This document shows positions 1-9,438 of a stretch of 64,000 nucleotides of DNA, in pieces. A model generated the notes under the pieces. It was not told the origin of the DNA. It worked only from the letters and a program-made list of their open reading frames with translations, and made no database searches. Location of the stretch: the NCBI RefSeq assembly GCF_016907475.1, contig NZ_JAFBCA010000001.1, positions 248,001 through 312,000 of the forward strand, in the 5' to 3' direction. Numbering within the stretch: position 1 is the first letter of the stretch; each line of letters opens with the position of its first letter. Both the position numbers and the translations under genes were made by a program. The stretch comes from Nocardioides cavernae. Lineage in GTDB: Bacteria > Actinomycetota > Actinomycetes > Propionibacteriales > Nocardioidaceae.

Positions 1-1746
1 GGCGTCCAGTCGGCCGCGCGCCACTTCTTCTCCAAGAACGCCAAGGACCTCAACCTTCTCGAGTCGGCGACGCTGGCCGGCCTCGTGAAGAACCCCGTCG
101 GCTACGACCCCGTCGACAACCCTGAGCGTGCCGAGGGCCGCCGCAACGTCGTCCTCGACCGGATGGCCCAGCTCGGCATCCTGACCGAGAAGAAGGCCGA
201 GCGGCTCAAGGGCAAGCCCCTGGCGAAGACGCTCGACATCGAGACCTCGCCCAACGGCTGCCAGCAGTCGCGAGCGCCGTTCTTCTGTGACTACGTCGTC
301 AACTGGCTGCTCAAGGACCCGGTGCTAGGCGACACGCCCAAGGAGCGTCGCCGCACGCTGAACAACGGCGGCCTGACGATCAACACCACGATCGACCTCG
401 ACATGCAGAAGGCCGCCGACGACTCGGTCGCCTCCCACGTCTACCAGACCGACCAGGCCATCGGCGGCCTGGCGATGATCGAGCCCGGCAGCGGTGACGT
501 CCGCGCGCTCGCCCAGTCCCGCCCGATGGGCAAGGACAAGAAGGGCGGCGAGACCTACCTCAACTACACCGTCCCCAAGAAGTACGGCGACGCCAACGGC
601 TTCCAGGCCGGGTCGACGTTCAAGCTCTTCGTCCTCGCCGCTGCCATCAACCAGGGCATCCCGCTGAGCACCAGCATCAACTCGCCGCAGACGATGCACT
701 TCGACGACTGGGACTTCGAGACCTGCGACGGGCCCTACGCCGGCGACCAGAAGGGCTGGGACCCGCAGAACTCCACCGGTGCCGGCACGTTCGACCTCTA
801 CAGCGGCACCCAGCACTCGGTGAACACCTTCTTCGCCCAGCTCGAGGTCCAGACGGGTATGTGCGAGCCGCTCGAGCTGGCCAAGGAGATGGGCGTAAAG
901 GTGCCCCAGGCCCAGCAGGTGCCGTCGTGGATCCTCGGCGTCTCCGACGCCGACCCGCTGACCATGGCGCAGGCCTACGCCACCTTCGCCGCCCGCGGCC
1001 TGCACTGCGACCCCCGTCCCGTCACCCAGGTGCTCGACTCGTCCGGCACGTCGCTCAAGGACTTCGCCAGCGAATGTGAGCAGGTCATGCCCGGCGCCAC
1101 CGCCGACGCCGTCAACGACATCCTGCGCGGCGTCATGGAGCCCGGCGGGTTCGGGCAGAACATCGCCATCGACAAGCCGTCCGCGGGCAAGACCGGCACC
1201 AACAACAGCAACATGGCCGTGTGGTTCGTCGGCTACACCCCGACGCTCGCGACGGCAGCCATGGTCGCCGGCGCCAACGAGTTCGGCGAGTGGATGACCC
1301 TCAACGGCCAGGTCGTCGGCGGCAGCACGATCTACGAGGCGTTCGGCTCGACCGTCGCCGGCCCGATCTGGGGCGAGGCGATGGCCGCGGCGTCGGCCAA
1401 GCTGCCCTACGAGGACTTCCAGACGCCGCCCGGTGACGAGATCGCCGGCGTGCTCAGCACGGTGCCCGACGTGGCCGGCCAGAGCGTCGAGGCCGCGACC
1501 GCGGCGCTGCAGGCCGCTGGGTTCACCGTCGCCGACGGCGGCCAGGTCAACTCCGAGACCGGCGCCGGTCTCGTCGCCTACACCTCACCCGAGGGCGGTG
1601 GCCAGCTCAGCAGCGGCGACACGGTGACGCTCTACACCTCGACCGGCTACGTGCCCCCGCCGCCCTCTGCGGGCAACAACGGAGGCGGCAACGGCAACGG
1701 CAACGGGGGCGGCCGGGGTCGCGGCAACGGCGGCGGCCGGCGCTGA
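1..1746 (+). CDS. Class A penicillin-binding protein, 3' part (start lies left of the window)
   Basis: The reading frame is open from base 1, so the gene begins before the window. The first ~60 residues are the end of a GT51 transglycosylase domain (ARHFFSKNAKDL, then LAGLVKNP). A penicillin-binding transpeptidase domain follows with all three motifs: SxxK as STFK (S codon at 613, K at 622), SxN as SVN (817-825) and KTG (1189-1197). A PASTA repeat (PDVAGQSVEAATAALQAAGF) lies near 1460-1640, and the tail is Gly/Asn/Arg rich. The protein would polymerise and cross-link peptidoglycan outside the membrane; PASTA domains commonly sense cell-wall precursors. It resembles actinobacterial PonA-type enzymes. 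The family is certain, the exact orthologue is not. Confidence 0.93.
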   Translation, partial: GVQSAARHFFSKNAKDLNLLESATLAGLVKNPVGYDPVDNPERAEGRRNVVLDRMAQLGILTEKKAERLKGKPLAKTLDIETSPNGCQQSRAPFFCDYVVNWLLKDPVLGDTPKERRRTLNNGGLTINTTIDLDMQKAADDSVASHVYQTDQAIGGLAMIEPGSGDVRALAQSRPMGKDKKGGETYLNYTVPKKYGDANGFQAGSTFKLFVLAAAINQGIPLSTSINSPQTMHFDDWDFETCDGPYAGDQKGWDPQNSTGAGTFDLYSGTQHSVNTFFAQLEVQTGMCEPLELAKEMGVKVPQAQQVPSWILGVSDADPLTMAQAYATFAARGLHCDPRPVTQVLDSSGTSLKDFASECEQVMPGATADAVNDILRGVMEPGGFGQNIAIDKPSAGKTGTNNSNMAVWFVGYTPTLATAAMVAGANEFGEWMTLNGQVVGGSTIYEAFGSTVAGPIWGEAMAAASAKLPYEDFQTPPGDEIAGVLSTVPDVAGQSVEAATAALQAAGFTVADGGQVNSETGAGLVAYTSPEGGGQLSSGDTVTLYTSTGYVPPPPSAGNNGGGNGNGNGGGRGRGNGGGRR

Positions 1747-1819
1747 CCGGGCACTTCCTCGCGCACCACACCGCCGACCGGGCACTTCCTCGCGCAATAG
1801 CGCGAGGAGCTGCCCGGTC
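1745..1819. terminator. Bidirectional terminator hairpin with a duplicated 5' arm
   Basis: Bases 1776-1795 pair with 1800-1819 over 20 positions with two internal mismatches and an AATA loop. The 5' arm (GACCGGGCACTTCCTCGCGC) is also present as an exact extra copy at 1745-1764, overlapping the stop codon of the penicillin-binding protein. It sits between two convergent genes, so it probably stops both. Confidence 0.7.
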
Positions 1820-1827
1820 AGTGCGTC

Positions 1828-2286
1828 CTAGCCCAGCTGCTTGCGCACCTCGGCCGCCACGGCACCTCCGTCGGCGCGACCCTTGACCTGGGGCGTCACG
1901 ACGCCCATCACTTTGCCCATCGCGCGCATCCCCTCGCCGGCCGCGCCGGTCTGGTCGATCGCGGCGGCGACCAGGTCGGCGATCTCGGCGTCGCTGAGCT
2001 GGGCGGGGAGGTAGTCGGCGATGACCTCGCCCTCGGCGGCCTCCTTGGCCGCCATCTCCGTGCGACCGGCCTCCTGGAACGCCACGGCCGCCTCCCGGCG
2101 ACGCTTCGCCTCGGTGGACAGGACGCCGACGATGTCGTCGTCCGAGAGCTCGCGGGCCTCCTTGCCGGCGACCTCGGCGTTGGTGATCGAGGTCAGCACC
2201 ATCCGGATGGTCGAGGAGCGCAGCTCGTCACGCGCCTTGATGGCGGTGGTCAGGTCGGCGCGCAGACGGTCCTTCAGAGCACTCAT
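1828..2286 (-). CDS. GatB/YqeY domain protein
   Basis: A 152-residue protein starting MSALKDRLRADL, the usual length and N-terminus of YqeY-like proteins. These share the C-terminal tRNA-binding-like domain of GatB and have no firmly established role. Features seen are an N-terminal helical part with KARDELRSSTIRM and a C-terminal GKVMGVVTPQVKGRADG stretch typical of the family. The ATG at 2284-2286 fits the family start; the open frame continues upstream but with shadow-like composition. It is divergent from the metallophosphoesterase gene, so the two share a short promoter region. Confidence 0.88.
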   Translation of the reverse strand: MSALKDRLRADLTTAIKARDELRSSTIRMVLTSITNAEVAGKEARELSDDDIVGVLSTEAKRRREAAVAFQEAGRTEMAAKEAAEGEVIADYLPAQLSDAEIADLVAAAIDQTGAAGEGMRAMGKVMGVVTPQVKGRADGGAVAAEVRKQLG

Positions 2287-2312
2287 GAACACCATTGTGG
2301 CAGCCTTGGCGA

Positions 2313-3236
2313 ATGCCTCTCCTCCCCGTCGTAGGCCGCACGCTCGGGCTCGGGACGCTCGCCGGCGTGGGCCTGGCGACGTACGCCGCATGGGAGGCCC
2401 GGCAGTACACCCTCCGCCGCGTGACCGTGCCCGTGCTGCCCGCCGGACACGCTCCGCTGAAGGTGCTGCACCTCAGTGACATCCACATGGCACCCGACCA
2501 GCGCGCCAAGCAGGAGTGGCTGCGCGGTCTCGCCGACCTCGAGCCCGACCTGGTGATCGACACCGGCGACAACCTCGCCCACATGCGTGCCGTGCCCGTC
2601 GTCGCCGACGCCCTCGGCGGACTGCTCGACGTGCCGGGCGTCTACGTGCTCGGGTCCAACGACTACTACGCGCCCGGCATGCGCAACCCGCTGCTCTACC
2701 TGCTCCCCGACACTGGCAAGCGCAACACCTCGACACCCCAGCTGCCGTGGCCGCGGCTCAAGGAACGCTTCGCCGAGGCCGGTTGGCTCGACCTGACCAA
2801 CGGATTCGGGTCCGTGAAGGTGCGCGACACCACCATCGCCTTCGCCGGCGTCGACGACCCCCACCTGGCGTTCGACGACCTGGCCAGCGTCGCCGGACCG
2901 GCCGACCCGACGGCCGACCTGCGCCTGGCCGTGGCCCACGCGCCGTACCTCCGCGTCCTCGACCAGTTCGCCGCCGACGGCTACGACGCGATCATCGCCG
3001 GCCACACCCACGGTGGCCAGGTGTGCCTCCCGGGCGGCCGCGCCCTCACCACGAACTGCGACCTCGAGCCCGCCCGCGCCCGCGGCCTGCACCGCCACCC
3101 CGCCGACTCCGCCCCCGGCGACGACGGCTCGTCCTGGCTCCACGTGTCGGCCGGGCTCGGCACCAACCCGTACGTCCGCTTCCGGGTCGCGTGCCGCCCC
3201 GAGGCCACGCTGATGACGCTGGTCCCCGCCTCCTGA
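2313..3236 (+). CDS. Metallophosphoesterase, YkuE/YaeI-like
   Basis: A calcineurin-like phosphoesterase of about 307 residues. Metal-binding motifs appear in order: SDIHMA (DxH), DTGDN (GDN), GSNDYY in place of the usual GNHD, and GHTHGG near the C-terminus. The N-terminus has a hydrophobic stretch (VVGRTLGLGTLAGVGLATYA), suggesting membrane anchoring as in YkuE/YaeI proteins. The His of GNHD is replaced by Asn-Asp, which is common in actinobacterial members. I took the ATG at 2313; a TTG at 2295 would add six residues. Substrate unknown. Confidence 0.85.
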   Translation: MPLLPVVGRTLGLGTLAGVGLATYAAWEARQYTLRRVTVPVLPAGHAPLKVLHLSDIHMAPDQRAKQEWLRGLADLEPDLVIDTGDNLAHMRAVPVVADALGGLLDVPGVYVLGSNDYYAPGMRNPLLYLLPDTGKRNTSTPQLPWPRLKERFAEAGWLDLTNGFGSVKVRDTTIAFAGVDDPHLAFDDLASVAGPADPTADLRLAVAHAPYLRVLDQFAADGYDAIIAGHTHGGQVCLPGGRALTTNCDLEPARARGLHRHPADSAPGDDGSSWLHVSAGLGTNPYVRFRVACRPEATLMTLVPAS

Positions 3237-3309
3237 GCTCTCGTCGCCCGCACCTTTCCACCCGCGCCCGGTTGTGGTGGTGTGGGACCAGCGAGAAGGG
3301 AGTGCCGGT

Positions 3310-3870
3310 GTGCCCGAGCTGATGGTCGACCTCATCGTGTCCCTCGACGGCTGCGCCGCCGCGGACGGCTGGCCCGGTCTCTGGGGCATGGGCGGCCCCG
3401 ACTACTACGCGTTCCTCGGCGAGCAGGAGGAGCACACCACGCTGATGGGGGCGACCACCTACCGGCTGATGTCCGGGATGGCGGAGGAGGAGCCCGAGGC
3501 CATCGCCCAGCTCGCGGAGATGGACAAGATCGTCTTCTCGTCCACGCTCCGCGAGCCGCTGGACTGGGACAACACCCGGCTCGTCGCCGCCGACCCCGTC
3601 GAGGCCGTCCGCGGCCTCAAGGAGGACGGGCCGCTGCCGCTGCGCACCCTCGGCAGCCTCACGCTGGCCCGCTCGCTGCTCGTCGCGGGGCTCGTCGACC
3701 GGTTCCGGCTGGTCGTCTTCCCGGTGATCAACGGAGCCACCGGGCGGGACCGGGTCTTCGACGGCTACCCCGACGTCCGCCTCGAGCTCGTCGAGAGCCG
3801 GACCTTCGACGGTCGCCTCCAGCTCCTCGACTACGTCCCCACCGTGCTCGACCACCCGCCCCTCCACTGA
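3310..3870 (+). CDS. RibD C-terminal/dihydrofolate reductase-fold protein
   Basis: A 186-residue protein beginning VDLIVSLDGCAAADG, the first beta strand and loop of the RibD C-terminal (DHFR-like) family. A GATTYRLM segment and a late LVDRFRLVVFPVINGATGR strand complete the fold. The GTG at 3310 has GAAGGG ending at 3300 as ribosome-binding site; the open frame upstream is not supported. Family members are NADPH-dependent reductases of mostly unknown substrate; it is not the riboflavin enzyme itself because the deaminase domain is absent. It is followed after 11 bases by a second protein of the same fold. Confidence 0.82.
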   Translation: MPELMVDLIVSLDGCAAADGWPGLWGMGGPDYYAFLGEQEEHTTLMGATTYRLMSGMAEEEPEAIAQLAEMDKIVFSSTLREPLDWDNTRLVAADPVEAVRGLKEDGPLPLRTLGSLTLARSLLVAGLVDRFRLVVFPVINGATGRDRVFDGYPDVRLELVESRTFDGRLQLLDYVPTVLDHPPLH

Positions 3871-3881
3871 AGGAGCCACAC

Positions 3882-4514
3882 GTGCCACTCGTCCGGGTCC
3901 ACAACTTCTCGATCTCCCTCGACGGCTTCGGCTCCGGCGAACCGCAGTCGCTGGAGTCGCCGTTCGGCCACGCCGGGCAGCGGCTGCACGAGTGGATGTT
4001 CGCCACCAGCTTCTGGGACCGTGAGGCCGGCCAGCGCGGCGTCGACGCCGTCTTCGCTGCCCGCCACGAGTTGGGCTTCGGTGCGGAGATCATGGGCGCC
4101 AACAAGTTCGGCCCGCCCGGGTGGCAGGACGACCCCGACTGGCAGGGGTGGTGGGGCGACGAGCCGCCCTTCCACACGCCGACGTACGTCCTCACCCACC
4201 GTCCCCGGCCGCCGCTCGAGATGGCCGGCGGGACCACCTTCCACTTCCTCGACGCCTCCCCCGCCGAGGCGATCGCCGTCGCGCGCGAGGCTGCCGGCGA
4301 CCTCGACGTACGCCTAGGCGGCGGCGCGTCCGTGGTGCGCGACTTCGTGGCTGCCGGCCTCGTCGACCACCTGCACCTCGTGGTCGTGCCGATCGTGCTC
4401 GGCCGCGGTGCCCGGCTGTGGGACGGCCTCGAGGCACTGGAGGACACCTTCGACATCGAGTCGGTCTCGTCGCCCAGCGGGGTCACCCACCTCACCTTCA
4501 CCAAGCGCGGCTGA
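3882..4514 (+). CDS. Second RibD/dihydrofolate reductase-fold protein
   Basis: A 210-residue protein with NFSISLDGFGSG at the N-terminus, GANKFGPPGW in the middle and LVDHLHLVVVPIVLGRG near the end: the same DHFR-like fold as the preceding gene. The GTG at 3882 follows AAGGAG at 3870-3875, which overlaps the stop of the upstream gene, so the two are co-transcribed. They are clearly diverged paralogues rather than a recent duplication. Enzyme activity and substrate cannot be deduced. Confidence 0.82.
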   Translation: MPLVRVHNFSISLDGFGSGEPQSLESPFGHAGQRLHEWMFATSFWDREAGQRGVDAVFAARHELGFGAEIMGANKFGPPGWQDDPDWQGWWGDEPPFHTPTYVLTHRPRPPLEMAGGTTFHFLDASPAEAIAVAREAAGDLDVRLGGGASVVRDFVAAGLVDHLHLVVVPIVLGRGARLWDGLEALEDTFDIESVSSPSGVTHLTFTKRG

Positions 4515-4608
4515 GCCGGTCCCACCGGGCCGGGGCGATTTCGGCAGCCCCCGACCGCTCCGGTATGCTCGCCCGCGTTGCCCGGACTCCGATCATCGGT
4601 CCGGGCGG

Positions 4609-4682
4609 CGGGCTGTGGCGCAGCTTGGTAGCGCGCCTCGTTCGGGACGAGGAGGCCGCAGGTTCAAATCCTGTCAGCCCGA
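4609..4682 (+). tRNA. tRNA-Pro(CGG)
   Basis: The acceptor stem CGGGCTG/CAGCCCG is perfectly paired. The anticodon arm CCTCG-TTCGGGA-CGAGG gives anticodon CGG, and the T-loop is GGTTCAAATCC. CCA is encoded at 4683-4685. Confidence 0.96.
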
Positions 4683-4687
4683 CCACC

Positions 4688-4723
4688 GGAGCTCCCGGAC
4701 CCCACCGTGGGTCCGGGAGCTCC
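4688..4723 (+). terminator. Terminator hairpin after tRNA-Pro
   Basis: A perfect 15-bp stem (GGAGCTCCCGGACCC and its complement) with a short loop starts two bases after the encoded CCA. Confidence 0.85.
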
Positions 4724-4746
4724 TGTCATGTGGCACTGTGCCCCTC

Positions 4747-5352
4747 ATGGCCGACGACCGTCCCCCGCTCGCGATGCCGTCCTTCTCGTTGCGGCGAAGG
4801 AGGAAGGTCTCCGACGACGAGGACACGTCGTCGGCGCGTGACCACACGGCCGCGATGCCGGACGCTGCGGTCGTCCAGCCCCCGGCGGTGCCGGAGCCCG
4901 GACCCGGCCCCCAGAGGCTCCCGGCAGTGCAGGTCAGCGGCCTGCGCGCGGCGTCCCTGACCGGCGTCGCGGTCGGCGGGCTCGCCGTGGTGCTGGCGTG
5001 GCTGGCCGGGGTCGGCTGCGAGGCCGTACGCGGCACGTCGGCGTGCGGCGGTGGCCCCGGGCTGCTGATCCTGCTGGTCGTCCTCGTCGTGCTGACCTGG
5101 GCCGGGAGCCTGCTGCTCCGCGTGCTCGGCGTACCGCACGCCGGCTCCACCAGCCTCCTCGCCGTCGGCATCCTGGCGGTGCTGGTGCTGGTGTTCCTGC
5201 TCGGCTCGCTCGACGAGGGGTGGGCGCTCGTCGCCGTCCCCGTGGCGTCGGCGATCTCCTACGCCGCGTCCTGGTGGGTCACCGCTGCCGTCAGTGACGA
5301 CGGCCCGGCGGCGGGCGCCTCCGCGCGCTCGTCGTCGTACGACGTCCGCTGA
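4747..5352 (+). CDS. Membrane protein with four predicted transmembrane segments
   Basis: A 201-residue protein. The first ~60 residues are charged and Pro/Ala rich (RRRRKVSDDED) and likely cytoplasmic. Four hydrophobic segments follow: around LTGVAVGGLAVVLAWLAGV, LLILLVVLVVLTWAGSLLL, LLAVGILAVLVLVFLL and VAVPVASAISYAASWWV. The ATG at 4747 was chosen because the frame upstream runs through the tRNA gene. I do not recognise the family, and context gives no function. Confidence 0.7.
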   Translation: MADDRPPLAMPSFSLRRRRKVSDDEDTSSARDHTAAMPDAAVVQPPAVPEPGPGPQRLPAVQVSGLRAASLTGVAVGGLAVVLAWLAGVGCEAVRGTSACGGGPGLLILLVVLVVLTWAGSLLLRVLGVPHAGSTSLLAVGILAVLVLVFLLGSLDEGWALVAVPVASAISYAASWWVTAAVSDDGPAAGASARSSSYDVR

Positions 5353-5359
5353 CGGGCCG

Positions 5360-5389
5360 GACTTGTCAGGCCCTCCCTGAACACAAGTC
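5360..5389. terminator. Terminator between convergent genes
   Basis: GACTTGT at 5360-5366 pairs with ACAAGTC at 5383-5389, with an inner CAGG/CCTG pairing. It lies between the membrane protein gene and asd, which converge. Confidence 0.5.
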
Positions 5390-5393
5390 GACG

Positions 5394-7738
<2,345 letters not shown>

Positions 7739-7828
7739 GGTTGTTCCTCGGGATCGGTGTGCGGCCCTCAGTGGCCGCGGAGCTCTGGCGTGCCCGTCGG
7801 CGCCGTTGCCGCCAGGCCACCGCCGATT

Positions 7829-8410
7829 CTACGGGCGCGCGACCGGGGCGCTCCCGAGCATCTCATCTGCGACGGCCACGGCGTCGGCGTCAGCCTCGAA
7901 GTCGGTGTCGAAGCGGTCGTGCGCGACGACGGTCAGCAGCGCGTTGAGCGCCGCACCGGCCAGGTTTCCCCAGTTGTTGACGTAGGAGAACTGCCACCAC
8001 CACAGGGCCTCGTCGACGTTGCCCGCGCGGTAGTGGCGCAGGCCGTTCTCGAGGTCGATGGCGATCGAGGCCAGGTCGTCGGAGAGCCGGCTGACGACCA
8101 CTTCCGGGATGTAGGGGTCGAAGACGAAGGAGTAGTCGTCGACGCCCTCGAGCATCTCGGCCAGCCGCAGCCGCAGGTCGTCGATGTCGGCCTCGGGCCC
8201 CACGTCGGGCTGGAACTCCTCGCGCGGGGTGAAGTCGTTCTGGGCGCCCATCCGGGCGCCGGCCAGGAGTACCTGGCTGATCTCGAGGAGCAGCAGCGAC
8301 ACCGCCTGCGACCCGTTGCCCTCGCGGGCGATGGCGCGCAGTGCGAGCAGGAAGCTCTCCACGGAGTCGGCGATCTGCTCGCCGAACACCCTCTCGTCGG
8401 TCTCGGTCAT
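7829..8410 (-). CDS. DUF5063 domain protein
   Basis: A 193-residue, acidic, mostly helical protein. Its N-terminus ([20 protein letters not shown]) and its tract [18 protein letters not shown] match the actinobacterial DUF5063 family, which is regularly found immediately downstream of recR. The ATG overlaps the recR stop by four bases, so it is translationally coupled to recR. No catalytic motif is visible and the role is unknown; the conserved linkage suggests, but does not show, a part in recombination or replication. Confidence 0.85.
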   Translation of the reverse strand: MTETDERVFGEQIADSVESFLLALRAIAREGNGSQAVSLLLLEISQVLLAGARMGAQNDFTPREEFQPDVGPEADIDDLRLRLAEMLEGVDDYSFVFDPYIPEVVVSRLSDDLASIAIDLENGLRHYRAGNVDEALWWWQFSYVNNWGNLAGAALNALLTVVAHDRFDTDFEADADAVAVADEMLGSAPVARP

Positions 8411-9003
8411 TCGGCTGATCTCCTTCCGGCGAACGCTCGTCCGAGCGTGACCTCGTCGGCGTACTCGAGGTCACCGCCCACAGGCAGTCCACTCGCCAAG
8501 CGGGTCACGCGCAACCCCATGGGCAGCAGCAGGCGCGTGAGATAGGTCGCGGTGGCCTCGCCCTCGAGGTTGGGGTCGGTGGCGAGGATGACCTCGGTGA
8601 CCGTGCCGTCGGCCAGGCGAGGCATCAGCTCCTTGACGTGGAGCTGGTCGGGGCCGATGCCGTCGATGGGCGAGATGGCGCCGCCGAGGACGTGGTAGCG
8701 GCCGCGGAACTCGCGGGTGCGCTCGATCGCGACGACGTCCTTGTACTCCTCCACGACGCACAGGACGCTGGGGTCACGGCGCTCGTCGCGGCAGATGCGG
8801 CACTGCTCGTCCTCGCTGACGTTGAAGCAGGTCGAGCAGAACTTCACGCGGGCCTTCACCTCGATCAGCACGTCGGCGAGGCGGCGTACGTCGGTGGGCT
8901 CCGCCTGGAGCAGGTGGAAGGCGATGCGCTGCGCGCTCTTGGGACCGACGCCCGGCAGGCGGCCGAGCTCGTCGATCAGGTCCTGGACGACACCTTCGTA
9001 CAA
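8407..9003 (-). CDS. recR: Recombination mediator protein RecR
   Basis: At 198 residues it is full length. An N-terminal helix-hairpin-helix ([20 protein letters not shown]) is followed by a C4 zinc finger (CSTCF, then CRICRD). A Toprim domain comes next ([16 protein letters not shown] to [15 protein letters not shown]) with a C-terminal [17 protein letters not shown]alker-like segment. RecR works with RecF/RecO to load RecA on gapped DNA. It lies nine bases after the YbaB-family gene in the conserved dnaX-ybaB-recR order. Confidence 0.96.
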   Translation of the reverse strand: MYEGVVQDLIDELGRLPGVGPKSAQRIAFHLLQAEPTDVRRLADVLIEVKARVKFCSTCFNVSEDEQCRICRDERRDPSVLCVVEEYKDVVAIERTREFRGRYHVLGGAISPIDGIGPDQLHVKELMPRLADGTVTEVILATDPNLEGEATATYLTRLLLPMGLRVTRLASGLPVGGDLEYADEVTLGRAFAGRRSAE

Positions 9004-9012
9004 CGAGGCCCC

Positions 9013-9390
9013 TCAGCCGAGCCCGGGGAGACCGGGCATGCCGCCGCCTCCGCCGAGACCCTCGGTCAGCGGGCCGAGCGAGTCTCCGGCCAGCGCCTCC
9101 GACTTGGCGCGTGCGTCGCGGTAGGCGGCGACGATGAGGTCGGAGAGGTCGGACAGGTCGTCGGGGTCGGTGCCGTCGAACTCGCCCGAGCGGATCGTCA
9201 CGCCGACCAGCTCGCCGACACCGTTGGCGGTGACCGTCACGGCACCGCCCGCGACGGTGCCCTCGACGGTCTGCTGGGCGAGGTTGGCCTGCGCCTCCTC
9301 GAGCTGCTGTTGCATCTGCTGCGCCTGCTGGAGCAGGGCGTTCATGTCGAAGCCGCCGCCGCCGAGGGCGTCGAAGGGGTTCTGGGTCAT
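9013..9390 (-). CDS. YbaB/EbfC family nucleoid-associated protein
   Basis: A 125-residue protein with the Gln-rich coiled segment ALLQQAQQMQQQLEEAQA followed by the short beta region VEGTVAGGAVTVTANG. This is the standard architecture of YbaB/EbfC dimeric DNA-binding proteins. The Gly-rich C-terminus (GLGGGGGMPGLPGLG) is typical of actinobacterial members. It sits between dnaX and recR in the usual order, 48 bases after dnaX. Confidence 0.93.
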   Translation of the reverse strand: MTQNPFDALGGGGFDMNALLQQAQQMQQQLEEAQANLAQQTVEGTVAGGAVTVTANGVGELVGVTIRSGEFDGTDPDDLSDLSDLIVAAYRDARAKSEALAGDSLGPLTEGLGGGGGMPGLPGLG

Positions 9391-9438
9391 CGGGTCTCCC
9401 GCTGCAGGTCTGGGGTGGGGTTGGGGCCGGTCATCGGG

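Noticed and set aside
2283..3389. Long minus-strand open frames over the metallophosphoesterase and similar long antisense frames elsewhere (5664-8545, 8638-11652, 15869-18667, 40661-44039)
   Set aside because: They are Arg/Gly/Val/Asp-rich antisense shadows of well-supported genes, as expected in high-GC DNA.
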